DNA from: Oscillibacter sp.
GTDB lineage: Bacteria > Bacillota > Clostridia > Oscillospirales > Oscillospiraceae
Length of the DNA stretch: 6,127 nucleotides
Assembly: GCA_017380995.1 (NCBI GenBank)
Contig: JAFOCY010000097.1
Span: 1 to 6,127, forward strand
Direction: 5' to 3'
Part shown: piece after piece, positions 1 to 5,872 of the stretch
Layout of the letters: each line of letters starts with the position of its first letter
Position numbering within the stretch: the first letter of the stretch is position 1
Translations under genes and position numbers: made by a program
Notes under the pieces: model-generated
Database searches by the model: none
Told to the model about the DNA's origin: nothing
What the model saw: the letters and a program-made list of their open reading frames with translations, nothing else

Positions 1-500
1 ATGACCGCCACGACGGCGCGGAGGAATATACCGTCTCTCCCTCCCGGACCCACTACGCCTACCACGACGAGCTCCCCCTCTACATGGAGGATCTGTTGGA
101 GGTGGACGGCACGGCCTACTCCAACCGTCTTTATGAAAGCGGCTCCTTCCTGCTGACGGAAACTCAGGTCAACATCCACCGCCGCTTCGACCGCGAAGAT
201 GAAGAAAATATTCCTCGTTCTCTCGAATATACCCTCTGGTGCTCCCCCTTCCCCGCCATTTTGGACCTGGCGGTGGAGGACCGTCTGGAGTGGTACAGCG
301 GACGCATCGCCCTGGAGCAGCACTATGTCCCCCTCGCCCCCGCCTTTGGGGCTGAAGCCATATGGCAGCTCTACGACGGCGAAAACGCCCGGGACCAGTA
401 TCTCCTGCGTTTTGAACGCTGTGTCATTGAGATCGACTTTGACTTCCCTCCCACTGACGAGCAGATGGCCGCCGCCATGGAAAAGCTCCTGGAGGCTTGA
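1..500 (+). CDS. DUF2812-type membrane protein, C-terminal part only (cut by left edge)
   Basis: The frame is open from the left edge (first full codon at 3) to the TGA at 498-500, giving 165 residues; the start lies outside the window. The internal ATG at 84 is not a start, because the residues before it (such as YAYHDELPLYM) align with YTAYCYDLPLTI in the next gene. What remains is the C-terminal domain only, with no membrane segment left. It shares with the next gene the patterns YSN, FGAExxW, QYLLRFE and a closing PTDEQ-x-x-x-AMEKLL motif (PTEDQ-x-x-x-VETLL in the neighbour). The missing part is therefore expected to hold an N-terminal DUF2812 domain and about five membrane helices, by analogy with the two complete copies downstream. 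The stop is 14 bases before the ATG of the next copy, so the genes are co-transcribed. The function is unknown. Confidence is high for paralogy and lower for the missing half. Confidence 0.85.
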   Translation, partial: DRHDGAEEYTVSPSRTHYAYHDELPLYMEDLLEVDGTAYSNRLYESGSFLLTETQVNIHRRFDREDEENIPRSLEYTLWCSPFPAILDLAVEDRLEWYSGRIALEQHYVPLAPAFGAEAIWQLYDGENARDQYLLRFERCVIEIDFDFPPTDEQMAAAMEKLLEA

Positions 501-514
501 GAAAGGAGACTCTT

Positions 515-1885
515 ATGAAGTACCGCTGCGAATATCCCCTCTACGCCTTCTATGACCACACCGGTATGGCACGGCACCTGGAAAAAATGGCGCAAAAGGG
601 CTGGATGCTGGAAAAGATCCACACCAACAGCCTCTGGCGTTACCGCCGGATCAAACCTCAAACCCTCCACTTTGCTGTGACCTATTTCCCCCACGCCTCG
701 GACTTTGACGCCGCCCCCGGAGACGGCCAGCAGGAATTTTACGACCTGTGCGAAGCGGCGGGCTGGCAGTTTGTAGCCCAGACCTTCCAGATCCAGGTTT
801 TCTGCAACGCCCAGGAAGACCCCGTCCCCCTGGACACAGACCCCAAGGTACAGGTAGAAAACATCCACGAGGCCATGTGCCGCAATTATATGTGGGGAAA
901 GATCCTGAGCTTCGTAATCTCAGGTGGGATCCTCCTGGGGCTTCTCTCCCGTTTGGAGCACCATCCTCTAAAACTTCTGAGTACCTATCTCTCTATCTTC
1001 CTTTTTCTCATCTCCATCCTGCTGGCCCTGCACCAGGGCCTTGAATTGGCCGTTTATTACCGCTGGCACCGCAAAGCCCTGCGCCTCGCCCAGGAGGAGC
1101 ACCGCTTTTTGAAAAGCCCTTCCCTTGTTGGATGGGGTCTCCTGTTTTACCCCGCCTATGGACTGGCAATGGTGCCGTTGTTCTTTGGCTCGGACCGGAT
1201 CTATGCCTTTTTCATTCTCGCCTTTGCTGTCGCCACGCTTTTGTGCTACCGCCTGGCCTATGCCCTGCGGGACTTGATGAAGCGGCGGGGATTAAAGACC
1301 GGCTGGAACCGTGGGCTGACCTTCCTTGTTACCTTCCTCCTTGTGTTCGGACTCCAGCAGATCGACGATATCGGTCTTAACTGGGTGCTGGAACTGTCTC
1401 AGCCGAAAGTGGAGTACACCTACGAAGGAGAACCCTACACTGCCTACTGCTACGACCTGCCCCTGACCATTGGGGATCTGACCGGCGCGGACGATACCCG
1501 CTACTCCAACTACCTGAACGGTCAAAGCACCTTCCTTGCCGGTACCCTCGCCGCTGACCAGCACCTCCGCAGGGACGCCCCGCTGGAAAGCCCACAGAAG
1601 ATGTTCTATCTTCTCCACCGTTCTTCCATCCCCTTCGTCCTGGCCGATGAACTGCGGTGGTACCTGGACATCAAGCTCCCTGCCGTCTTCTCTGATCTTC
1701 CCGAGGCGGAGGAAGCCATTGATCCCGCGCCCTTCGGGGCGGAGGAGGCCTGGTACCGCTATCATAACGGCTATGAGCAGTACCTCCTGCGCTTCGAGGA
1801 CCGCATCCTCCAGCTTGGCTATTCCTGGGAACCTACGGAGGACCAGCTCAAGACCTCTGTTGAGACTCTTCTGGCCCTGAAATGA
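515..1885 (+). CDS. DUF2812 domain membrane protein, second tandem copy
   Basis: 456 residues. The ATG at 515 is chosen over the in-frame TTG at 497 because AAAGGAG (502-508) sits 6 bases before it and because MKYRCEYPLYAFYDH aligns with the start of the third copy. Residues 1-120 look like a DUF2812 domain: YDHTGMARHLEKMAQKGWML, a central Phe/Tyr-rich strand region, AAGW near 81-84, and DPVPLDTDP followed by VQVENIH (102-118). Five hydrophobic segments follow at about 130-146, 153-181, 203-224, 229-250 and 266-283. The Arg/Lys-rich loops (182-200 and 251-268) fall between segments 2-3 and 4-5. This predicts the N-terminus inside and the roughly 170-residue C-terminal domain outside. That outer domain ends in SWEPTEDQ and matches the preceding gene. 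DUF2812 proteins are known mainly from Firmicutes, often near PadR-type regulators; none is visible here, though the operon start lies outside the window. A sensor or signal-transducing role would fit the topology but is speculation. Confidence 0.88.
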   Translation: MKYRCEYPLYAFYDHTGMARHLEKMAQKGWMLEKIHTNSLWRYRRIKPQTLHFAVTYFPHASDFDAAPGDGQQEFYDLCEAAGWQFVAQTFQIQVFCNAQEDPVPLDTDPKVQVENIHEAMCRNYMWGKILSFVISGGILLGLLSRLEHHPLKLLSTYLSIFLFLISILLALHQGLELAVYYRWHRKALRLAQEEHRFLKSPSLVGWGLLFYPAYGLAMVPLFFGSDRIYAFFILAFAVATLLCYRLAYALRDLMKRRGLKTGWNRGLTFLVTFLLVFGLQQIDDIGLNWVLELSQPKVEYTYEGEPYTAYCYDLPLTIGDLTGADDTRYSNYLNGQSTFLAGTLAADQHLRRDAPLESPQKMFYLLHRSSIPFVLADELRWYLDIKLPAVFSDLPEAEEAIDPAPFGAEEAWYRYHNGYEQYLLRFEDRILQLGYSWEPTEDQLKTSVETLLALK

Positions 1886-1896
1886 AAGGAGTATTG

Positions 1897-3180
1897 ATGA
1901 AAAAGAGTGAATATTCCCTCTATGCGGTCTATGACCACAGCGGCATTTCCTGCCACCTGGAACGCCAAGCAGAAAAAGGCTGGATGCTGGAGCGGACGGG
2001 CTTTTTCTGGACCTACCGGGCCTGCGCGCCGCAAAAGCTCCGCTTTGCCGTGACCTACGTAAAGGACGAATACGACAACCAGGACCGCTTCGCTGACCTC
2101 TGCGCCGCCGCAGGCTGGGAGGAAACCGCCCGAAAGGGGGCTATGATGGTCTTTCACACGGCGCAAAGCGATCCCGTCCCCCTGGAAACGGACCCCTTGG
2201 TACAAGTGGAAAACATCCACCGCTGTATGCGGTCCAACCTTGTCTGGAATGCCGTATGGCTGCTGCATATCCTCTGTCGGTACCTTCCCCGGGTCCTGCG
2301 CGCCTTTTCCGACCAGACCTTTGGCGGAGCCGTTGCCGTTTTCACGCTATTGATAGCGGCCCTCCTGATCTCCATTCCCCTTTTGCACCTGGTCCTCTAC
2401 TTCAGCTGGTATCTTCGGGCCCAGACCGCGGCCCGGCAGGAGGATCGGTTCCTCCCCACCTACAGTCTCCGGGGCTGGAAGGCCTTTCAGCTTTTCTTCC
2501 TGGCGCTGTACATTGTCCTCTTCGCTTCTTCGACCAGCTACCTCTTCGCCATCGCCGCGACGCTGGTCATTGCCATTCTTTTCACGGCGCTGAAAAGCCG
2601 TGTTACGGAGCGGATGCGCAGGCGGGGCGTAGGCGAAGGGCGCTGGAAGATCTTCCACTGTGTCACGACCCTCTTTCCCATCCTGCTGGTAACCGGTGTT
2701 TTCTCCCTGGTGGCTTATAACAACTATCAGTTCCAGGAGAAATGGGGCATCAACGACTTTCAGCGGAAGATCGAGGGCAAGGAGCTTCCGCTGACCATCA
2801 GCGAGATCACCTCCTGGCCGGACGAGGATTACCTGACCCAGGCCTCCAGAAAAAACGTAGGCGCCAAAACCACCTATTCCTATATTCAAAAGGCCAAGTT
2901 CTGGGTAAAATTGGAGGAAGGGCAACCCAGTTCCCTTTCCTACGCCATCACCCAGGGCTCTGCGAATACGATCGAAAAACACATGGAAACTGTCCTCTCC
3001 GATGGCTCCTGGACGGCTGTGGAGGGTGACTGGGGAGGCACTGACAGCTACCACGCCGTCTCCGGAAACCATCACCTGTATCTATCCAGCTTTGGGACTC
3101 GCGCCATCCGGGCAGAGTTCAGTTGGAAACCTACAGAAGAAGAATTGAGCGCCGCCTTTGAGGAATTACTGAATGACTAA
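1897..3180 (+). CDS. DUF2812 domain membrane protein, third tandem copy
   Basis: 427 residues. The ATG at 1897 has AAAGGAG at 1885-1891, 5 bases upstream, and is 11 bases after the previous stop; the in-frame ATG at 1882 overlaps that stop and has no comparable site. The N-terminal domain (1-110) repeats the DUF2812 features of the second copy: YDHSGISCHLERQAEKGWML, AAGW at 71-74, DPVPLETDP and VQVENIH (92-108). Hydrophobic segments lie near 115-130, 142-170, 196-212, 214-231 and 253-274. The basic loops at 171-195 and 233-251 again predict N-in, C-out topology. The outer domain is shorter and more diverged: it keeps ELPLTISEIT and the closing FSWKPTEEEL...FEELL, but lacks the FGAExxW and QYLLRFE blocks of the other two copies. 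It is the last gene of the operon, followed at once by a strong hairpin. The function is unknown. Confidence 0.88.
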   Translation: MKKSEYSLYAVYDHSGISCHLERQAEKGWMLERTGFFWTYRACAPQKLRFAVTYVKDEYDNQDRFADLCAAAGWEETARKGAMMVFHTAQSDPVPLETDPLVQVENIHRCMRSNLVWNAVWLLHILCRYLPRVLRAFSDQTFGGAVAVFTLLIAALLISIPLLHLVLYFSWYLRAQTAARQEDRFLPTYSLRGWKAFQLFFLALYIVLFASSTSYLFAIAATLVIAILFTALKSRVTERMRRRGVGEGRWKIFHCVTTLFPILLVTGVFSLVAYNNYQFQEKWGINDFQRKIEGKELPLTISEITSWPDEDYLTQASRKNVGAKTTYSYIQKAKFWVKLEEGQPSSLSYAITQGSANTIEKHMETVLSDGSWTAVEGDWGGTDSYHAVSGNHHLYLSSFGTRAIRAEFSWKPTEEELSAAFEELLND

Positions 3181-3183
3181 CAG

Positions 3184-3212
3184 AAAAAGGAGAGGCAATG
3201 CCTCTCCTTTTT
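3184..3212. terminator. Bidirectional intrinsic terminator between the DUF2812 operon and spo0A
   Basis: This is a perfect 13-bp inverted repeat, AAAAAGGAGAGGC and its complement, around a 3-base loop (AAT). The A and T runs at the outer ends give a T-tract in both directions. It starts 4 bases after the stop of the third DUF2812 gene and ends 10 bases before the stop of spo0A, which converges on it. It should end transcription on both strands. Confidence 0.93.
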
Positions 3213-3221
3213 GCGTTCTAT

Positions 3222-3986
3222 TTATTTCACCTTCAGGCCCTTGCGCTTGATCTCCAGGGTGAGCCGGTCTGCGATCATGGCGATAAATTCAGAGTTGGTG
3301 GGCTTTCCCTTGGCGCCGTTGACCGTGTAGCCAAAGTACTTCTGGAGAGTCTCCAGATCTCCGCGATCCCATGCCACCTCGATGGCATGGCGGATGGCCC
3401 GCTCCACCCGGGACGGCGTGGTGGTAAAACGCTCCGCCACCGCCGGATAGAGTACCTTCGTCACAGCGTTGATGATCTCCATATCCTTTACTGTCAGTAC
3501 GATGGCGTACCGGAGGTACTGGTAGCCCTTAATATGGGCAGGTACACCCACTTCATGGATGATCTCGGTGACCATATCCTTTAAATCAAGATCCGGTTCG
3601 GCCTTGGGCTCTCCCCAGGAAAAGAGATTGTGCAGCCGATCCCGCATGGCTTCCGCCGTAAAGGGCTTTGGCAGGAAGAAACTTGCGCCCAATTCTGCCG
3701 CGCGGCTGAGGGTCTGGTCGGTATAAAAGGCGGAATACAGCACAGTCTTCGTCTCCAACTCCGCTTCCCGCAGCTTTTCCAAAACGGCAAGGCCGTCCAT
3801 CCCCGGCAGTACCAGGTCCAAAACGGCCACATCCGGCCGGAGTGCTTCAAGCAGCTGGAGTGCCTCGATCCCATCCCCTACAGAACCCACAACTGTGAAT
3901 CCTTCATCTTTTTCTATGGACTCCCGCAGCATAGTGCGGAATTCCTCGTTGGCGTCAGCCAACAGTACCGTTTTTCTGATGTCCAT
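3222..3986 (-). CDS. spo0A: Sporulation master response regulator Spo0A
   Basis: 254 residues, close to the usual Spo0A length. Residues 4-122 form a phosphoreceiver domain with phosphorylation site D57 (in [14 protein letters not shown]), S85 at the Ser/Thr switch position and K107 in PKPF. A short linker (about 123-137) leads to the Spo0A C-terminal DNA-binding domain. That domain is nearly textbook: [16 protein letters not shown] (144-159), [15 protein letters not shown] (192-206) and [13 protein letters not shown] (228-240). In sporulating Firmicutes, phosphorylated Spo0A binds 0A boxes and switches early sporulation genes on or off. One oddity: the usual acidic pair near the N-terminus (ADDN) is ADAN here, so A12 replaces an aspartate. 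The start is supported by the family N-terminus; a modest AAAGGG lies 12 bases upstream. The gene is single, bounded downstream by a terminator and divergent from a Nudix gene. spoIVB, commonly its upstream neighbour, is absent. Confidence 0.98.
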   Translation of the reverse strand: MDIRKTVLLADANEEFRTMLRESIEKDEGFTVVGSVGDGIEALQLLEALRPDVAVLDLVLPGMDGLAVLEKLREAELETKTVLYSAFYTDQTLSRAAELGASFFLPKPFTAEAMRDRLHNLFSWGEPKAEPDLDLKDMVTEIIHEVGVPAHIKGYQYLRYAIVLTVKDMEIINAVTKVLYPAVAERFTTTPSRVERAIRHAIEVAWDRGDLETLQKYFGYTVNGAKGKPTNSEFIAMIADRLTLEIKRKGLKVK

Positions 3987-4049
3987 ATGAAATCTTTTCC
4001 CTTTCGCGTATTACGATCTGCGGCAGCACTTCGCATCTGCGTTTTCTAT

Positions 4050-4078
4050 AAAGTAGCATATTGCGGCAGGATTTTCAA
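4050..4078 (-). promoter_or_regulatory. Possible spo0A promoter (weak)
   Basis: On the minus strand, TTGAAA (4078-4073) is followed after 17 bases by TACTTT (4055-4050), which matches the -10 consensus at only 3 of 6 positions. It would give a leader of roughly 55 bases. Another reading is a sigma-H-like element just upstream (GGGAATATT, then GAAAA), by analogy with the sigma-H promoter of spo0A in Bacillus. Neither match is strong. Confidence 0.3.
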
Positions 4079-4107
4079 GTCAGCTCTGGAAAATATTCCC
4101 AAAAAGT

Positions 4108-4114
4108 TTCGACA
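4108..4114 (-). promoter_or_regulatory. Spo0A-binding site (0A box) between spo0A and the Nudix gene
   Basis: The minus strand reads TGTCGAA, an exact match to the 0A box core known from Bacillus and Clostridium. It lies 122 bases upstream of the spo0A start and 21 bases upstream of the -35 element of the divergent Nudix promoter. It could serve autoregulation of spo0A, activation of the Nudix gene, or both. The exact 7-mer is expected by chance in only a few percent of regions this short, but binding is not shown. Confidence 0.6.
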
Positions 4115-4135
4115 AGTTTCATGGGACACTCACAC

Positions 4136-4164
4136 TTTTCATCCCCCTGAAACTGTGATATGAT
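4136..4164 (+). promoter_or_regulatory. Promoter of the Nudix hydrolase gene
   Basis: TTTTCA (4136-4141, 4 of 6 matches to the -35 consensus), a 17-base spacer, and TATGAT (4159-4164) preceded by TGA form an extended -10 sigma-A-type promoter. Transcription would begin near 4171, leaving a leader of about 20 bases that holds GGAGG. This also rules out the in-frame ATG at 4160, which lies inside the -10 element. Confidence 0.7.
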
Positions 4165-4192
4165 GGTAAAAAATCACGATGGAGGACAAATC

Positions 4193-4771
4193 ATGGAACT
4201 GATTCGCGCCATTGAAAAATACCGGCCCTGGAATCAGCAGGAACAGCAGGATCAAGCCGAGCTGCTGCGGCGGCTGAAAAGCGGTGAACCTTTGCTTGGC
4301 CGGGAGAACTGCTCCGCCCATTTCACGGCCTCAGCCTGGGTGGTAAGCCCCCAACGGGACCAGGTACTGATGGCCTATCATAACCTCTATGACTCCTGGG
4401 CATGGCTTGGAGGCCACGCCGATGGAGAGGCGGACCTTCTTTCAGTTGCCATGCGGGAGGTCCGGGAGGAAAGCGGCCTTGTGGGCGTACGGCCGGTATT
4501 GGAGGACATTTTCTCTTTGGAGATCCTCTCTGTCAGTGGCCATGAAAAGCGGGGAGAATATGTTCCCTCCCACCTTCATTTCAATGTCACGTATCTTCTG
4601 GAGGCGGACCCCAAGGCTCCCGTGCGCTGCAAGGCGGACGAGAACAAGGGTGTCGCCTGGTTCAGTCTGGATCAGGCTGTCGCCGCCTCCCGGGAGCCTT
4701 GGTTCCAGGAACGAGTGTATCAGAAGCTGAATGCGAAACTTGTCAAATTTTGTCGAATGGCGGAAGATTAA
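4193..4771 (+). CDS. Nudix hydrolase
   Basis: 192 residues from the ATG at 4193, which has GGAGG at 4181-4185, 7 bases upstream. Nudix enzymes hydrolyse nucleoside diphosphates linked to another group, using a divalent metal. The Nudix box spans residues 74-96: G74, then R88-E89, E92-E93 and G95-L96, all in place. The first glutamate of the box, expected at 80, is Ala; E79 is one residue early. The core metal-binding residues are therefore kept, with one canonical glutamate missing. The flanking WAWLGGHADGE resembles a group of cytoplasmic Firmicutes Nudix proteins that I know only as generic Nudix hydrolases. The substrate cannot be read from the sequence. There is no signal peptide or membrane segment. 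The gene stands alone with its own promoter and terminator, divergent from spo0A, and an 0A box lies upstream of its promoter, so control by Spo0A is possible. Confidence 0.93.
   Translation: MELIRAIEKYRPWNQQEQQDQAELLRRLKSGEPLLGRENCSAHFTASAWVVSPQRDQVLMAYHNLYDSWAWLGGHADGEADLLSVAMREVREESGLVGVRPVLEDIFSLEILSVSGHEKRGEYVPSHLHFNVTYLLEADPKAPVRCKADENKGVAWFSLDQAVAASREPWFQERVYQKLNAKLVKFCRMAED
4741..4757 (+). promoter_or_regulatory. Tandem 0A-like boxes inside the 3' end of the Nudix gene (tentative)
   Basis: TGTCAAA (4741-4747) and TGTCGAA (4751-4757) lie in the same direction, 10 bases apart, about one helical turn. The second is an exact 0A box core and the first differs by one base. Both sit within the last codons of the Nudix gene, just before its terminator, with no promoter or gene start beyond them to control. 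A chance origin is therefore a real possibility. Confidence 0.3.
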
Positions 4772-4813
4772 AAAAATTCCGGGCTGGCATTCCTGCCGGC
4801 CCGGATTCTTTTT
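4771..4813. terminator. Bidirectional intrinsic terminator between the Nudix gene and the reductase gene
   Basis: CCGGGC (4779-4784) pairs with GCCCGG (4799-4804), and GGC (4786-4788) pairs with GCC (4795-4797) inside it, leaving ATTCCT as the loop. A-rich sequence on the left (from 4770) and a T run on the right (to 4813) give a T-tract on either strand. It overlaps the Nudix stop codon and lies about 40 bases beyond the stop of the convergent reductase gene. Confidence 0.88.
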
Positions 4814-4852
4814 GTGGAATATAAGCGGTATTTTTGTCAATATATTGCGCAA

Positions 4853-5767
4853 TCAAAAGGTTTTTGCCATGTCCAGCAGCTTTTCGTAGTACCGCTGCAT
4901 CGTGGGCACCGCAATGCCCTTCTGCCCCGCCATGCGCACAAGGTCCCCGCTGAAGACCTCCATTTCTCCCACCCGGCGGGCATCAAAATCCCGGCTCAGG
5001 GAGCTGGTGGAGCGGTCTACTGTCTTATCCAGACGGTGCATCTCCTTTTCCACCATATTCTCTCCAAAGGCGGCGCCGTAGGCCCGGCCCACGGCGCCCG
5101 CCTCAGCAAGAATCGCGTTGAAGTCCGTGCGGAGGGGCTCTTCCTTCAGATGCCCGGCGTCGGTGGCCTGGGCTGCGGTCATGGTGTTGTAGGCGCAGTT
5201 GAATACATATTTACTCCACATGGCCGTCTGAATATCCCCGGTCAGGCGGCAGTCGATCCCTGCATCCACAAGAAGTCTGCAAAGTTCCTTGGCTCCGTCC
5301 ACCGTCTCGTCCAGGAACAAGTGAGTAAACTTACCGGTTTGGGTGATGGCGTAATCTGTCCCGGCACTGGAAACCGTGTAGATGACACTGCCGGCCACCT
5401 TCCCCTGGGGAAGGCTTTTTTTCAAAGTCTCTACTGCGGTAACGCCGTTCATCACCGGTACAACTACGGTATGCGCATCCACGATCGGGCGGATCTGCTC
5501 GATGACCTTGGGCAGGGCGTCATTTTTCACACAAACCAGCACATAATCCTGGACCGGAAGCTCTGCCGCCGTCTCTACCACGGTCTCAGGCTGCACGGTG
5601 AAGGTGCCGTAGAGGTCACTGCAAAGGGTCAGGCCGTTGGTTCGAAGATGCTCCCCCCGTGCTCCCCGGGCCACCAGGCTTACCGAAGCGGAATATTTGC
5701 GCAGCAGCGGCCCGGCCAGCACACCGCCAACACCGCCAACACCCACGATAGTCATACGAAAATCCAT
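4853..5767 (-). CDS. Ketopantoate reductase family protein (2-dehydropantoate 2-reductase, PanE/ApbA-like)
   Basis: 304 residues. The ATG at 5767 is chosen because AGGAGGA lies 7 bases upstream; a further in-frame ATG at 5803 falls within the promoter -10. The N-terminal Rossmann fold has GVGGVG (9-14), and R34 after the second strand is suited to NADPH. The family residues are present: N107 (in VPVMNGV), K186 (in MWSKYVFNCAYN) and the acidic site E268 (in RRVGEMEVFSG), matching N98, K176 and E256 of E. coli PanE. The SSLSRDF segment before it and GIAVP near the end are also typical. PanE makes pantoate from ketopantoate for vitamin B5 and coenzyme A in the cytoplasm. No panB, panC or other pantothenate gene is next to it, and the family includes members with other substrates, so the exact substrate is uncertain and no symbol is given. 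The gene is transcribed alone from its own promoter. Confidence 0.92.
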   Translation of the reverse strand: MDFRMTIVGVGGVGGVLAGPLLRKYSASVSLVARGARGEHLRTNGLTLCSDLYGTFTVQPETVVETAAELPVQDYVLVCVKNDALPKVIEQIRPIVDAHTVVVPVMNGVTAVETLKKSLPQGKVAGSVIYTVSSAGTDYAITQTGKFTHLFLDETVDGAKELCRLLVDAGIDCRLTGDIQTAMWSKYVFNCAYNTMTAAQATDAGHLKEEPLRTDFNAILAEAGAVGRAYGAAFGENMVEKEMHRLDKTVDRSTSSLSRDFDARRVGEMEVFSGDLVRMAGQKGIAVPTMQRYYEKLLDMAKTF

Positions 5768-5798
5768 CGGATCATCCTCCTGTTGTTCTCTTTTTTCT

Positions 5799-5827
5799 AT
5801 CATATCAAAACCGCAGCGGAAAGAAAA
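5799..5827 (-). promoter_or_regulatory. Promoter of the ketopantoate reductase family gene
   Basis: On the minus strand, TTTTCT (5827-5822), a 17-base spacer and TATGAT (5804-5799) preceded by TGA form an extended -10 promoter. The nonamer TGATATGAT is identical in the Nudix promoter. Transcription would start near 5792. The -35 hexamer lies in the T-rich tail of the upstream permease terminator. Confidence 0.65.
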
Positions 5828-5861
5828 GAAAAAATTCCCGGCACAGTTGTGCCGGGAATTT
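5826..5861 (-). terminator. Intrinsic terminator after the sugar ABC permease gene
   Basis: AAATTCCCGGCAC (5832-5844) and its exact complement (5849-5861) form a 13-bp stem with an AGTT loop. On the minus strand the stem is followed by a T-rich tract (TTTTTTCTTTTC, which runs on to about 5821). It lies 11 bases after the permease stop. Confidence 0.93.
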
Positions 5862-5872
5862 GAATGTGATGC

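Noticed and set aside
1..3. ATG at the first base as a gene start
   Set aside because: It is in a different frame from the DUF2812 coding frame, which is open across the left edge and aligns with the paralogues from the first codons.
2347..3075. Minus-strand open frame of 242 codons inside the third DUF2812 gene
   Set aside because: It is an antisense shadow of GC-rich coding sequence; the plus-strand protein aligns with its paralogues along its length.
3630..4163. Plus-strand open frame overlapping the 5' half of spo0A and its upstream region
   Set aside because: It is antisense to an unmistakable spo0A and crosses the divergent promoter region; no start signal is seen.
4835..4841. TGTCAAT as a third 0A-like box between the convergent genes
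   Set aside because: It differs from the consensus at two positions, lies in AT-rich sequence between two gene ends and has no promoter nearby.
4845..4852. TTGCGCAA palindrome just after the reductase stop
   Set aside because: It is too short to be a terminator or a convincing operator, and a strong terminator is already present nearby.
4814..5863. Long plus-strand open frame (349 codons) opposite the reductase gene
   Set aside because: It is antisense to a clear ketopantoate reductase family gene with all its motifs; it has no ribosome binding site, runs through two terminators and its protein is low in recognisable features.
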